A DNA stretch of 64,000 bases from Blattabacterium sp. (Mastotermes darwiniensis) str. MADAR (GTDB taxonomy: Bacteria; Bacteroidota; Bacteroidia; Flavobacteriales; Blattabacteriaceae): positions 159,701 to 223,700 of the forward strand of contig NC_016146.1 of NCBI RefSeq assembly GCF_000233435.1. Direction: 5' to 3'. The notes beneath the pieces were generated by a model. That model worked only from the letters and a program-made list of their open reading frames with translations. It had not been told where the DNA came from and did not search any database. This document shows, one piece after another, positions 26,063-36,009 of the stretch. The position numbers were made by a program, and so were the translations under genes. Numbering within the stretch: the stretch's first letter is position 1; each line of letters opens with the position of its first letter.

Positions 26063-27810
26063 TGAAAGGAAAATTTCAATATATAGAAAAAGTTACGAAA
26101 CAGTCTTTATCTATTTTATATAAATTGGACTCATGTCCAAAATTGGATTTTCAATATACTAAAAAAGAATATCCAGGAGATATTACTTTGATTTTATTTT
26201 CTTTATCTAAGAAGTTAAAACAACCTGTCGAAAAAATTGGAAATAGTATTGGAAATTATGTACAGAATCAATTAGGGGGTCTTATTTCTTTTTCTATTAT
26301 TGGAGGTTTTTTAAATTTTATTTTTAAGGATGGTTATTATATTCATCTTCTTAAAAGAATGTTAAATAACAATTTTTATTATAACTTAAAATCTTCCTCT
26401 GAAAATATAATGATAGAATATTCTTCTCCTAATGCCAATAAACCTCTTCATTTAGGTCATATTAGAAATAGTCTTATTGGTTTTTCTATATCCGAAATAT
26501 TGAAAATGATTGGGCATAAAATAACAAAAGTTCAGATAATTAATGACAGAGGAATACATATATGTAAATCTATGATTGCTTGGAAAAAATTAGGAGAAGG
26601 AAAAACTCCTGATAGTACAGGAATGAAAGGGGATCATTTTGTTGGTCGATATTATAGTTTATTTGATAAAATTTATCATAATCAATATAAAAAAAATTCT
26701 AAACCTAAAAAGATAGTACCTATTTTAAAAGAAGCAAGGAATTTATTAAAAAAATGGGAATCTGGAGATATTGAAACTATGAATATTTGGAAAAAAATGA
26801 ATAAATGGGTTTATGATGGTTTTAAAAAGACTTATAAAAAATTGGGAATAACTTTTGATAAAGTAGAATATGAAAGTAATGTTTATGAAATTGGGAAAAA
26901 TATTGTTATAAATGGTCTTGAAAAAGGTATTTTTTTTAAAAAAGAAGATGGGTCTATTTGGGTTAATCTGGAAAAAGAAGGTTTTGATGAGAAACTTTTA
27001 TTGCGGTCGGATGAAACTTCCGTATATATAACTCAAGATATAGGAACAGCTGTAGAACGTTTTAGAAAATATTCTATAGATCAATTGATTTACATTGTAG
27101 GAGAAGAACAAGATTATCATTTTAAAGTTCTTTTTAGGATATTAAAACATTTAGGATATGTATGGGTTAAAAAATTATCCCATCTTTCTTATGGAATGGT
27201 GGATTTACCAAGTGGGAAAATGGAATCAAGAAAAGGAAATATTATAGATGCTGATAGTTATATACTGGAAATTATTTCTATGGCAAAAAAAAAATTGTCA
27301 AATAATTTTTCCAATAAAAAAAAAGAAAAATATGCTGAAGTAATAGGATTAGGAGCTCTAAAATATAATTTTCTTCAAGTTGATCCTAAAAAAAGAATAA
27401 TTTTTCATCCAGAAAAATCTATGGATTTTTCTGGAAAAACAGGAACCTATATTCAATATGCTTATTCTAGAATTCGTTCATTGGAACGAAAATTTTTAGA
27501 TTTATGTTCTTTAACTAATGAAGATTGGTCGAACGCAAAATTAGATGTATATGAAAAAAATATGATTAAAATTATTCAAAAATATCCATTGATATTAAAA
27601 AAATCAGCAATGGATTTGAATCCTTCTTTAGTAGCGAATTATGTTTATGATGTTGCTAAAATTTTTAATCATCTATATCAAAATAAAAAATTAATTGATC
27701 CTTTAGATATTCTTCATAGTAATATTCGTATGAATATTATTCATGTTACAGGGAATATTTTAAAATCAGGAATGAGTTTATTAGGTATAAAAATGCTTGA
27801 TCATATGTAA
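26062..27810 (+). CDS. argS: arginyl-tRNA synthetase
   Basis: Class I synthetase for tRNA-Arg. From the ATG at 26062 it has 582 residues. It has the N-terminal tRNA-binding domain (about 1-105), EYSSPNANKPLHLGHIRNSL with the HIGH-type motif HLGH, YVVGEEQ-like YIVGEEQDYHFKVL, and a KMSK-type loop in SGKMESRKGN. The C-terminal helical anticodon domain ends with MSLLGIKMLDHM. A ten-codon upstream extension in frame lies inside ilvE and is unlikely to be translated as part of this protein. Confidence 0.94.
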   Translation: MKGKFQYIEKVTKQSLSILYKLDSCPKLDFQYTKKEYPGDITLILFSLSKKLKQPVEKIGNSIGNYVQNQLGGLISFSIIGGFLNFIFKDGYYIHLLKRMLNNNFYYNLKSSSENIMIEYSSPNANKPLHLGHIRNSLIGFSISEILKMIGHKITKVQIINDRGIHICKSMIAWKKLGEGKTPDSTGMKGDHFVGRYYSLFDKIYHNQYKKNSKPKKIVPILKEARNLLKKWESGDIETMNIWKKMNKWVYDGFKKTYKKLGITFDKVEYESNVYEIGKNIVINGLEKGIFFKKEDGSIWVNLEKEGFDEKLLLRSDETSVYITQDIGTAVERFRKYSIDQLIYIVGEEQDYHFKVLFRILKHLGYVWVKKLSHLSYGMVDLPSGKMESRKGNIIDADSYILEIISMAKKKLSNNFSNKKKEKYAEVIGLGALKYNFLQVDPKKRIIFHPEKSMDFSGKTGTYIQYAYSRIRSLERKFLDLCSLTNEDWSNAKLDVYEKNMIKIIQKYPLILKKSAMDLNPSLVANYVYDVAKIFNHLYQNKKLIDPLDILHSNIRMNIIHVTGNILKSGMSLLGIKMLDHM

Positions 27811-27825
27811 AAAAAATAAACGATT

Positions 27826-29178
27826 ATGTTTGAATACTTACAGAAAAACTTGAATAAAGCCCTTTATATTTTAAAGGGAAATAACAAAATAACTGAAATA
27901 AATATTGTAGAAACTCTGAAAGAAATTCATAGGGCTCTTATCGATGCGGATGTTAGTTATAAAATAGCTAAAACATTTGTTCAAAAGATTAAAGAAAAAT
28001 CTATTGGAAGAAAAGTACTAACTTCTTTAAATCCAAAGCAATTAATCATAAAAATTGTATATGATGAGTTAGTTCTTCTTATGGGAGAAAAAAAAATGGA
28101 TATAAACCTTTCCAATAATCCTTCCATTATCTTAATTTGTGGATTGCAAGGAAGTGGGAAAACTTCTTTTTCTTCTAAACTTGCTTTCTTTTTGAGAAAA
28201 AAAAACAAAACTCCTTTGCTAGTAGCTGCAGATATTCATCGTCCTGCAGCTATAGATCAATTAAAAATAATGGGTGATAAAGAAAATATTCCCGTTTTTT
28301 TTTTAAGAGAAAGTAAAAGTGTAATAGAAATTATGGAAAAATCTTTTATTTATGCTTCTGAAAAAAAACACAACGTTATCATCATCGATACGGCAGGAAG
28401 ATTGTCTATTGATCAAATTATGATGGATGAAATCAAAAAAATTCATCAATATTCTCAACCAAGTGAAACTCTATTTGTCGTGGATGCAATGACTGGACAG
28501 GATGCTATAAATACTGTTCAAGTTTTTTCTAAATATTTGAACATTGATGGAATAGTAATGACTAAATTGGATGGAGATAGTAGAGGAGGAGTAGCTATTA
28601 CTATGTCTAGCGTAGTTGGAAAACCTATTAAATTTATTAGTAATGGAGAGAAAGTAGAGGATATGGAAATTTTTTATCCAGAAAGAATAGCTAATAGAAT
28701 TTTAGGAATGGGAGATATAATTTCTTTTGTAGAAAAAGTTCAAGAACAATTTGATGAGGAAAAAACTAAAAAGATTTATAGAAAAATATCAAAAAATCGT
28801 TTTGATTTTGAAGATTTATTAGAACAAATACAACAAGTAAAAAAAATAGGAAGTATTAAAAATATTGTTTCCATGATTCCTGGAATGGCAAACTTCTTTG
28901 TCAAAGATAAAAAAGATTCTTTAAACCAAATAGAATCCATTATTTTGTCCATGACTCCTTATGAAAGAAATCATCCAAAAGTATTTACTGATGATATCAG
29001 AAGAAAAAAAAGAATCTCAAAGGGAGCTGGAGTTACATTGATGGATATGGATCTTTTTTTGAAACAATTTTATAACATTAGTAGGATGATGAAAACAATT
29101 AAGGAAAATTCAGGGAAAGAAATTATAAAAAATTTTTTATCAAAAATTATCAATAAAGAGAATAATAATATGCATTAA
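27826..29178 (+). CDS. ffh: signal recognition particle protein Ffh
   Basis: SRP54-type GTPase that delivers nascent membrane and secreted proteins to FtsY with the SRP RNA. The protein has 450 residues: N domain about 1-85, G domain about 95-295, M domain about 320-440. GTPase motifs are GLQGSGKTSFSSKLA, DTAGRLSIDQ, VVDAMTGQDA and TKLDGDSRGGVA. The M domain has the PGMANFF segment and the SRP RNA-binding RKKRISKGAG. It lies 15 bases after argS. The SRP RNA gene is not visible in this window. Confidence 0.96.
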   Translation: MFEYLQKNLNKALYILKGNNKITEINIVETLKEIHRALIDADVSYKIAKTFVQKIKEKSIGRKVLTSLNPKQLIIKIVYDELVLLMGEKKMDINLSNNPSIILICGLQGSGKTSFSSKLAFFLRKKNKTPLLVAADIHRPAAIDQLKIMGDKENIPVFFLRESKSVIEIMEKSFIYASEKKHNVIIIDTAGRLSIDQIMMDEIKKIHQYSQPSETLFVVDAMTGQDAINTVQVFSKYLNIDGIVMTKLDGDSRGGVAITMSSVVGKPIKFISNGEKVEDMEIFYPERIANRILGMGDIISFVEKVQEQFDEEKTKKIYRKISKNRFDFEDLLEQIQQVKKIGSIKNIVSMIPGMANFFVKDKKDSLNQIESIILSMTPYERNHPKVFTDDIRRKKRISKGAGVTLMDMDLFLKQFYNISRMMKTIKENSGKEIIKNFLSKIINKENNNMH

Positions 29179-29203
29179 TTTTCTTTTTTTTTGAAAATAT
29201 TTT

Positions 29204-29211
29204 TAATTTTG
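29204..29211 (+). promoter_or_regulatory. candidate -7 box of the glycerol operon
   Basis: TAATTTTG fits TAnnTTTG exactly and is 48 bases before glpD, in the 81-base gap after ffh. No TTG is at the expected -33 spacing. Confidence 0.35.
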
Positions 29212-29245
29212 TTGGTCCAATATGCGATATGGGGAGATCACGGAT

Positions 29246-29258
29246 ATGAATGATTCAT
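29246..29258. repeat. perfect inverted repeat against the glpD start codon
   Basis: ATGAATGATTCAT is a perfect six-base inverted repeat around one central G, ending one base before the glpD ATG. A second short one, ATAT-GCG-ATAT, is at 29220-29230. Either could be a protein-binding site for control of the glp genes or form RNA structure over the start. At this AT content short palindromes also arise by chance. Confidence 0.35.
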
Positions 29259-29259
29259 C

Positions 29260-30840
29260 ATGAAAAATTTTTTAAATAGAAATAGATTTCTAAGTATTTT
29301 AGAAAATAGAAAGATTTGGGATATGGTCATTATCGGAGGAGGAGCTACAGGTTTAGGTATTGCTTTGGATTCAGCTTCTAGAGGATATAAGACTCTACTT
29401 TTAGAACAATCTGATTTTTCTAAAGGAACTTCTAGTCGTAGTACAAAATTAATCCACGGAGGAATACGATATTTATCTCAAGGAAATATAAAATTAGTAT
29501 ATGAAGCCTTACAGGAAAGGGGTTTTTTGTTGAAAAATGCTCCTCATTTGGTTAAAAAAAAACGATTTGTTATTCCAATTTTTAGTTGGAGAATGGGTTT
29601 ATTGTATTGGATTGGTTTAAAAATTTATGAATGGTTGGCTGGATCATTGAGTTTTGGAAAATCACAATTTTTATCTAAAAATGAAACTATCAAAATATTT
29701 CCTGAAATTAGACAAAAAAGTTTGAAAGGAGGTATTTTGTATTATGATGGACAGTTTGATGATGCTCGTCTAGCTATTAATATAGCTCAAACTTGTGTTC
29801 ATAAAGGAGGTGTATTGTTAAATTACTTTCAAGTAAAAAATCTTATTAAGAAAATAGGAAATAAGATATCTGGGGTAATAGCTTATGATCTTGAAACTAA
29901 AAAAAAATATTCTATTCATTCAAAAACAGTAGTCAATGCTACTGGGGTTTTTTCCAATAATATTTCAAAAATGGATGAATCTACATGGCCTATTTTCATA
30001 AGACCTAGTCAAGGAACGCATATTGTATTAAAAAAATCTTTTTTTAGCAGTTCTGATGCTATAGTGATACCAAAAACTTCTGATGGAAGAATTCTGTTTA
30101 GCATTCCATGGTATGATCATGTTCTAATAGGAACTACAGATACTTTTTTAGAAGAAAGTGTTCTTGAACCTAAACCTCTAGAAAAAGAAATAGATTTTAT
30201 TTTGCACACTTTTAAAAAATATTTTGTATTTCATCCGAAAAAAAAGGACATATTAAGTGTTTTTTCTGGATTACGTCCTCTTGTTGTACCTCCTAATTCA
30301 TCTTCTACTACTTCCACTAAAGATATTTCTAGATCTCATAAACTAATAATTAGTCCTTCTGGATTAGTAACCATCATAGGTGGAAAATGGACTACATATA
30401 GAAAAATGGCGGAAGAAACGGTCAATAAAGCTATCGAAATAGGAAGATTAAATAAAGTTCCTTCTGTAACCAAAAATATAAAGATTTTTGGTTATAGTAC
30501 CTCTTTTTTTAAAAGTACTGATGGAAAAAAAGAATTGTATATTAAAAAATTAATTGAGGAAAATCCTTTATGGGGAGATCCATTGATATCTCAGTCTCCT
30601 TATTATTGTATAAAAGCAGAAGTTATATGGATGGTTCGTCATGAAATGGCTAGAACAATAGAAGATGTTTTAGCAAGGAGGTTTCGTTTATTGTTTTTGA
30701 ATGCTAGGAAAGCTATAGATATAGCCCCAATAGTAGCAGAATTAATGGCTCAAGAGCTTTCTAGAGATGAAAAGTGGAAAAAATCACAGATAGCTTCTTT
30801 TAAAGATTTAGCTATGCATTATTATTATCCTATCCAGTAG
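29260..30840 (+). CDS. glpD: glycerol-3-phosphate dehydrogenase (FAD, quinone-linked)
   Basis: Membrane-associated flavoenzyme that oxidises glycerol 3-phosphate to dihydroxyacetone phosphate and passes electrons to quinone. The protein has 526 residues. The FAD-binding motif [20 protein letters not shown] is near residues 22-41; [17 protein letters not shown] is the family signature, followed by [10 protein letters not shown] and [18 protein letters not shown] is the C-terminal FAD contact. It heads glpD-glpK-glpF, with 22 bases to glpK. The product enters glycolysis or gluconeogenesis; the aldolase FbaA is in the same window. Confidence 0.95.
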   Translation: MKNFLNRNRFLSILENRKIWDMVIIGGGATGLGIALDSASRGYKTLLLEQSDFSKGTSSRSTKLIHGGIRYLSQGNIKLVYEALQERGFLLKNAPHLVKKKRFVIPIFSWRMGLLYWIGLKIYEWLAGSLSFGKSQFLSKNETIKIFPEIRQKSLKGGILYYDGQFDDARLAINIAQTCVHKGGVLLNYFQVKNLIKKIGNKISGVIAYDLETKKKYSIHSKTVVNATGVFSNNISKMDESTWPIFIRPSQGTHIVLKKSFFSSSDAIVIPKTSDGRILFSIPWYDHVLIGTTDTFLEESVLEPKPLEKEIDFILHTFKKYFVFHPKKKDILSVFSGLRPLVVPPNSSSTTSTKDISRSHKLIISPSGLVTIIGGKWTTYRKMAEETVNKAIEIGRLNKVPSVTKNIKIFGYSTSFFKSTDGKKELYIKKLIEENPLWGDPLISQSPYYCIKAEVIWMVRHEMARTIEDVLARRFRLLFLNARKAIDIAPIVAELMAQELSRDEKWKKSQIASFKDLAMHYYYPIQ

Positions 30841-30862
30841 TAAGTATTGTAATTATATATGT

Positions 30863-32353
30863 ATGAAAAAATATGTGCTTTCATTAGATCAGGGAACTAC
30901 TAGTTCTAGAGCTATTATTTTTGATAAAATTGGAAATATTATTTCCGTAGCTCAAAGAGAGTTTACACAAATTTATCCTTACCCTGGATGGGTAGAACAT
31001 AATGCAGAAGAAATATGGTCTACGCAAGCTTCTGTTGCTTTAGAAGCTATTTTAAAAGCAAATTTAGAAGGGGAAAATATTGTTTCAATAGGAATAACTA
31101 ACCAAAGAGAAACTACTGTTGTATGGGATAAAAGAACGGGCGAACCTATTTTTAATGCTATCGTTTGGCAAGATAGACGTACATCCAACTATTGTGATCA
31201 AATAAAATATGATGGATTAACTGAAATGATTAGAAAAAAAACAGGTCTCGTTATAGATCCTTATTTTTCTGCTACGAAAATAAAATGGATATTAGAAAAT
31301 GTTCCAGGAGCAAGAGATAAAGCTAATTCTGGAAATTTAGCTTTTGGAACTATAGATTCATGGTTAATATGGAATTTAACCGGAAAAGAAATTCATGTAA
31401 CAGATGTAACCAATGCTTCTAGAACTATGCTGTTCAATATTCATACTCTTAGTTGGGATCAAGATTTAATCAATTTATTCGATATTCCATATACAATGCT
31501 TCCATCAGTAAAATCATCTAGTGAAATTTTCGGTTATACAACTGGTCATATACTTTCTCATAAAATTCCTATTTCTGGAATTGCTGGAGATCAACAAGCT
31601 GCACTTTTTGGTCAAATGTGCACGAAGATTGGAATGGTGAAAAATACTTATGGAACGGGTTGTTTTATGTTGATGAATGTAGGAGAGACTCCTGTTTTTT
31701 CTCAAAATAATTTAATAACTACTATTGCTTGGAAAATTAAAGATAAAATTCAATATGCTTTAGAAGGTAGTGTTTTTATAGCAGGGGCAGTTGTACAATG
31801 GCTTAGGGATGGATTAGGTTTACTGTTATCTTCAAGTGAAGCAGAACTACTTGCTTCTTCAGTAGAAAATACAGAAGGGTTGTATATGGTACCAGCTTTT
31901 TCCGGATTAGGAGCTCCTTATTGGGATCAAAAAGCAAGAGGAACCATTGTAGGAATAACAAGAGGGACTTCTTCTGCTCATTTTGTACGTGCAGCTTTGG
32001 AAAGTATTGCTTTTCAAAATATGGATGTATTGAAAGCCATGGAGGCTGATTCAGGAATTTCTATCAAAGAACTTCGTGTAGATGGAGGGGCAACAGTCAA
32101 TAAATTATTGATGCAATTTCAATCTGAGATCCTCAATGTGAAAGTAGTTAAATCCAAAATTTCTGAACTTACAGCAGCAGGAGCAGCTTATCTAGCAGGA
32201 TTAGCCGTAAATTATTGGACTGGTCTTGAAGAAATTCAGGAGAACTGGAAATTAGAACATATTTTTGAACCAAAAGGAATGTCAAGTCGTTTGGAAAGAA
32301 TTAAAGGTTGGAAAAGAGCAATAAAAACTACCAGATCTTGGTCTAGTAAATAA
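30863..32353 (+). CDS. glpK: glycerol kinase
   Basis: FGGY kinase that phosphorylates glycerol after entry through GlpF. The protein has 496 residues, the standard length. [15 protein letters not shown] at the N-terminus, [24 protein letters not shown], and the C-terminal [16 protein letters not shown] and ATP-binding [16 protein letters not shown] are all present. [15 protein letters not shown] in the middle is the second FGGY signature. It sits between glpD (22 bases) and glpF (seven bases), a complete glycerol uptake and oxidation set. Confidence 0.96.
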   Translation: MKKYVLSLDQGTTSSRAIIFDKIGNIISVAQREFTQIYPYPGWVEHNAEEIWSTQASVALEAILKANLEGENIVSIGITNQRETTVVWDKRTGEPIFNAIVWQDRRTSNYCDQIKYDGLTEMIRKKTGLVIDPYFSATKIKWILENVPGARDKANSGNLAFGTIDSWLIWNLTGKEIHVTDVTNASRTMLFNIHTLSWDQDLINLFDIPYTMLPSVKSSSEIFGYTTGHILSHKIPISGIAGDQQAALFGQMCTKIGMVKNTYGTGCFMLMNVGETPVFSQNNLITTIAWKIKDKIQYALEGSVFIAGAVVQWLRDGLGLLLSSSEAELLASSVENTEGLYMVPAFSGLGAPYWDQKARGTIVGITRGTSSAHFVRAALESIAFQNMDVLKAMEADSGISIKELRVDGGATVNKLLMQFQSEILNVKVVKSKISELTAAGAAYLAGLAVNYWTGLEEIQENWKLEHIFEPKGMSSRLERIKGWKRAIKTTRSWSSK

Positions 32354-32360
32354 TTTTTTT

Positions 32361-33083
32361 ATGATAAAATTTTATGCAGAGATTATAGGAACTATGATTT
32401 TAGTTTTTTTAGGAAATGGAGTGGGAGCAAATGTCCTTTTGTCCAAAACAAAAGGACATAAGGATGGTGGATGGTTAACCATTACTATAGGATGGGCTTT
32501 AGCTGTTTTTATGGGAATCATAGTATCTTTTCCTTATAGTGGAGCCCATTTAAATCCATCTGTAACGATAGGTTTAGCCATAGTTGGAAAATTCAATTGG
32601 GGTCTTGTTCCGTTTTATATTTTATCTCAATTTATTGGGTCTATGTTAGGAGCTTTATTAGTATGGATTTTATACAAGGATCATTTTTTGATAACTGAAA
32701 ATGAAAAGTATAAATTATCTGTTTTCGCAACATGTCCCTCTATAAGAAATTTTACATCCAATTTTTTAAGTGAAGTATTAGCTACTTTTATTTTTATGTT
32801 TTTGAATTTTAACCTTACAGAAGGATCTATTTTTTTTCATGAAAAAAAATATTCTATAGCTTTTCCATTATCTTTGATTGTATTGGGAATTGGATTATCT
32901 TTAGGGGGGACTACTGGATATGCTATTAATCCTGCTCGTGATCTAGGTCCAAGAATTATATATTCTTTAATCAAAATTCCTGGGAAAGGAAAAAGTAATT
33001 GGGATTATGCTTGGATTCCTGTATTAGGTCCTGTTATTGGTAGTTCTATTGCCTCTATATTATATTTGTTGTTTTCAAAATAA
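32361..33083 (+). CDS. glpF: glycerol uptake facilitator
   Basis: Six-helix aquaglyceroporin of the inner membrane. The protein has 240 residues. The second pore motif GYAINPARDLGPR has the canonical NPA and the aspartate typical of glycerol channels. The first pore motif reads HLNPSVTIG, with NPS instead of NPA, a small change at a normally fixed place. Other hydrophobic segments are at about 5-25, 40-60, 85-105, 130-150, 165-185 and 215-238. It ends the glp set; the 71 bases to thrS hold no visible terminator. Confidence 0.92.
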   Translation: MIKFYAEIIGTMILVFLGNGVGANVLLSKTKGHKDGGWLTITIGWALAVFMGIIVSFPYSGAHLNPSVTIGLAIVGKFNWGLVPFYILSQFIGSMLGALLVWILYKDHFLITENEKYKLSVFATCPSIRNFTSNFLSEVLATFIFMFLNFNLTEGSIFFHEKKYSIAFPLSLIVLGIGLSLGGTTGYAINPARDLGPRIIYSLIKIPGKGKSNWDYAWIPVLGPVIGSSIASILYLLFSK

Positions 33084-33154
33084 ATGAAAAAAACTCGTAA
33101 CTTTTTTTTATTGGAAATAAATATTCGAATACTTTTTTTAAGTTAAAACCCAGT

Positions 33155-34357
33155 ATGGATCACAGGAAAATAGGGAAAAAACTAAAATTTTTTATTTTTT
33201 CTGATAGAGTTGGGACAGGTTTACCATTATGGTTACCAAGAGGGACCATTTTTAGAAACAATTTGGAAAAATTCTTGACCGATATTCAAAAAGAATATGG
33301 ATACGAAATGATTGTTACTCCACATATTGGACATAAAAAATTGTATGTTAGAAGCGGTCATTGGAATAAATATGGAAAAGATAGTTTCAAACCTATTCAA
33401 ACTCCTCGTTCGAAAGAAGAATTTTTATTAAAACCAATGAACTGTCCTCATCATTGCGAAGTTTATCGTTCCCAAGAATGGTCTTATCGTGATCTCCCTA
33501 AACGTTTTGCAGAATTTGGGACCGTGTATCGTTATGAACAAAGTGGTGAGCTTCATGGTCTTACAAGAGTTAGAGGGTTCACCCAAGATGATGCACATAT
33601 TTTTTGCACTTATGATCAATTAGTGGAAGAATTTAAAAAAGTAATAAATTTGGTTTTTTACGTATTTCGTCGTTTAGGTTTTTTGGAATATACGATAAGA
33701 GTCTCACTTAGAGATACAAAAAGAATAGAAAATTATATTGGGTCTGAAAAAAATTGGATAAAAGCTGAAGAAGCTATACTTAGAGCTGTTAGAGAAGAAA
33801 AGATAGAAGCTCCTATTCATTATGGAGAAGCAGCCTTTTATGGCCCAAAATTGGATTTTCTTATCAAAGATTCTTTGGGACGAGATTGGCAGTTAGGAAC
33901 TATTCAAGTTGATTATAATTTACCTGAAAGATTTGATTTATATTATAAGGGAAAAAATAATGAAAAACATCGTCCTGTAATGATACACAGAGCTCCTTTT
34001 GGTTCTTTGGAACGTCTTATAGCCATTCTTATAGAACATACAAAAGGAAATCTTCCATTCTGGTTAGTTCCTAATCAAGCGGTTATACTTCCTATAAGTG
34101 ATAAATATATAGTTTATGCAAAAAAAATTTTAAATTTGATGTTAAATTGTGGAATTCGTGTTTTTATTGATAAAAGAAATGAGAAAATAGATAAAAAAAT
34201 CAGAGATTCGGAAGAAAATAAAATTCCATATATGATTGTTGTAGGAGAAAAAGAAGAAAGAAATGAAACTATTTCATTGCGCCGACATGGTTTAGGTCAT
34301 ATGGGAATATTTTCTATTTCCAATGGAATAGACACTATTTTTAAAGAAACTAATTAA
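33155..34357 (+). CDS. thrS: minimal threonyl-tRNA synthetase without TGS and editing domains
   Basis: Class II synthetase of only 400 residues where the family usually has about 640. The chain begins at DHRKIGK, which is where the catalytic domain begins in full-length ThrRS, so the TGS and N2 editing domains are absent. An in-frame stop at 33098-33100 and no remnant in the 71-base gap rule out a longer start. The catalytic core is intact: zinc ligands Cys97 (MNCPHH), His148 (DDAHIF) and His278 (MIHRAPFG), then the anticodon domain (about 300-400). The order thrS-infC-rpmI-rplT is ancestral, so this is the native gene. It should charge tRNA-Thr but not clear serine from it in cis. Confidence 0.92.
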   Translation: MDHRKIGKKLKFFIFSDRVGTGLPLWLPRGTIFRNNLEKFLTDIQKEYGYEMIVTPHIGHKKLYVRSGHWNKYGKDSFKPIQTPRSKEEFLLKPMNCPHHCEVYRSQEWSYRDLPKRFAEFGTVYRYEQSGELHGLTRVRGFTQDDAHIFCTYDQLVEEFKKVINLVFYVFRRLGFLEYTIRVSLRDTKRIENYIGSEKNWIKAEEAILRAVREEKIEAPIHYGEAAFYGPKLDFLIKDSLGRDWQLGTIQVDYNLPERFDLYYKGKNNEKHRPVMIHRAPFGSLERLIAILIEHTKGNLPFWLVPNQAVILPISDKYIVYAKKILNLMLNCGIRVFIDKRNEKIDKKIRDSEENKIPYMIVVGEKEERNETISLRRHGLGHMGIFSISNGIDTIFKETN

Positions 34358-34370
34358 ACTTATAAATATC

Positions 34371-34952
34371 ATAAAAAAGAAATTTTTTAGATCTAGAGGA
34401 GGTAAAAAAAAGAGAATATATCGTCCATTTACACAACAAAAAAAGGATACACATCGTATTAATAATCATATAGATTCTCATCAAGTTCGTTTGGTTGGAA
34501 ATTGTAGTATAGAAAATGGGATTTACTCTATACAAGAAGCTATTCAATTTGCTAGACATAAAGGACTTGATTTAGTGGAAATTAATCCAAAAGTGGATCC
34601 TCCTGTATGTAAAATACTGGATTATCAGAAGTTTTTATATGAACAAAAGAAAAAAAAGAAGCAATTTAAAGCGAAACAAATTAAAGTGAATACTAAAGAA
34701 ATTAGATTTGGCCCTCAAATAGGAGATCATGATGGAAAGGTTAAAATAAAAAGTGCTGAAAAATTTCTAATGCGAGGGGATAAAGTAAAAGTTTTTGTTT
34801 TCTTTAAGGGACGTTCAATAGTATATAAAGATCAAGGAAAAATAAAATTGTTAAAATTCGCAGAAGAAATTGAAGAATATGGAAGGGTAGAAAAAATGCC
34901 AGTTATGGAAGGCAAAAGAATGTACATGATTTTAGCTCCAAAAAAAGTTTAG
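34371..34952 (+). CDS. infC: translation initiation factor IF-3 (non-AUG start)
   Basis: Binds the 30S subunit and checks start-codon choice. The N-domain [33 protein letters not shown] and the C-domain [31 protein letters not shown] and [15 protein letters not shown] are typical. The frame is open back through 34353 with no ATG, and family alignment needs residues well before the TTG at 34491 ([15 protein letters not shown]). The start must therefore be a rare codon: ATA at 34371 (193 residues, used here), ATT at 34353, or ATA at 34416, which lies 12 bases after a strong GGAGGT at 34398-34403. Rare infC start codons are known and let IF-3 control itself. Confidence 0.88.
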   Translation: MKKKFFRSRGGKKKRIYRPFTQQKKDTHRINNHIDSHQVRLVGNCSIENGIYSIQEAIQFARHKGLDLVEINPKVDPPVCKILDYQKFLYEQKKKKKQFKAKQIKVNTKEIRFGPQIGDHDGKVKIKSAEKFLMRGDKVKVFVFFKGRSIVYKDQGKIKLLKFAEEIEEYGRVEKMPVMEGKRMYMILAPKKV

Positions 34953-34953
34953 T

Positions 34954-35142
34954 ATGCCTAAATTAAAAACAAAATCAGGATCAAAAAAAAGATTCAAAAA
35001 GACAGCTAATGGATCTATAAAAAAAAAACATGCATTTAAAAATCATCTTTTAACTAAAAAATCGAAGAAAAGAAAACGTAAACTTTCAGTATTTTCTTTA
35101 TTGAAGAGATCCGATCAAAAAAATATAGACAAACAATTATAA
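34954..35142 (+). CDS. rpmI: 50S ribosomal protein L35
   Basis: Small basic ribosomal protein of 62 residues. The N-terminal [21 protein letters not shown] and the [14 protein letters not shown] block are the L35 signature. It starts one base after the infC stop and ends one base before rplT. The C-terminus is slightly short and lysine-rich, as expected at this AT content. Confidence 0.95.
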   Translation: MPKLKTKSGSKKRFKKTANGSIKKKHAFKNHLLTKKSKKRKRKLSVFSLLKRSDQKNIDKQL

Positions 35143-35143
35143 A

Positions 35144-35491
35144 ATGCCAAGATCTACAAATTCCGTTTTTTCTAGACGAAGACGTAAAAAAATACTTAAA
35201 TTATCAAAAGGTTTTTATGGAGCAAGAAGTAAAGTTTATACAGTAGCTAAAAATGCTGTAGAAAAATCTTTGATCTATGCCTTTTCAGGAAGAAAAAAAA
35301 AGAAAAAATATTTCAGATCTCTTTGGATTCAACGTATTAATGCTGGGGTTCGTCAATACGGAATATCCTATTCCGTATTTATGAAAAAACTATCTGATAA
35401 AAACATTAAAATTAATAGAAAATTCCTTTCATATTTTTCTATGAACGATCCAGATTCCTTAAAAAAAATAGTAGATCATATCACCTCATAG
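35144..35491 (+). CDS. rplT: 50S ribosomal protein L20
   Basis: Early-assembly 23S rRNA-binding protein of 115 residues. Recognised by the basic N-terminal arm with RRRRKKILKLSKGFYGARSK in parts, ALIYA-like SLIYAFSGRKKKKKYFRSLWI and the RINAGVRQYGISYS segment. It ends the thrS-infC-rpmI-rplT unit. Its last 11 bases overlap the end of the convergent def reading frame, so neither gene has a separate terminator. Confidence 0.95.
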   Translation: MPRSTNSVFSRRRRKKILKLSKGFYGARSKVYTVAKNAVEKSLIYAFSGRKKKKKYFRSLWIQRINAGVRQYGISYSVFMKKLSDKNIKINRKFLSYFSMNDPDSLKKIVDHITS

Positions 35492-36006
35492 ATAATTTTA
35501 TTTTTTCCAAAAAATAGATCATTTTTTTTTCTATCGATTTTTTTTTCATGGAGGACAAATAATCTATAAAAAGTTTCCCTTCAATATGATCATATTCATG
35601 TTGTATTACTCTTGCACAGATCCCTTTAAAAGTTTTTTTTTTTTTTCCAGTTATGATCGTAGTATTCTATTAATACATGAGATTTTCTTTTTATATATCC
35701 CATAATTCCAGGAAAACTTAAACAACCTTCATTGAAGGAATATTCTTTCCCATAAATTTTCAATATTTTAGCGTTAATAAAAACTTCTTTATATATATCT
35801 TTTTCCGATGAATAAGGCGTTTCAACTATAAAAAGTCGTATACTTTTTCCAATTTGAGGAGCAGCCAATCCTATTCCTTTTACTTTATGTATAGTTTCAA
35901 ACATATCCTTTATCAATTGACTAGTTTTCTTTCGGAAAGAGATATCTATATCTATACATTTCTTTCTTAAAATAGGATGACCATAAATGACTATAGGTAA
36001 AATCAT
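35481..36006 (-). pseudogene. def: peptide deformylase interrupted by a +1 shift in a 14-A tract
   Basis: Removes the formyl group from nascent N-termini, normally essential. From ATG at 36006 the frame has GIGLAAPQ at 44-51 and EGCLSFPG at 93-100, then stops after 126 residues just past a run of 14 A in the mRNA (T at 35633-35646). In the next frame the protein continues without a gap through TFKGICARVIQHEYDHIEGK, which has the metal-binding HEYDH motif, to a TGA at 35481-35483. With 13 A the gene would code for 174 residues, a normal length. All three motifs and the tail are conserved, so the break is recent, an assembly error, or is corrected by transcriptional slippage. Confidence 0.9.
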
Positions 36007-36009
36007 AGA

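Noticed and set aside
29220-29258. Possible small RNA or riboswitch before glpD
   Set aside because: Only two short palindromes are present and no larger fold or known riboswitch core; listed only as a repeat.
33122-33131. Ten-base palindrome TATTCGAATA between glpF and thrS as a terminator or operator
   Set aside because: The stem would be only a few AT pairs with no loop, and no T-run follows at the right distance; chance occurrence is likely.
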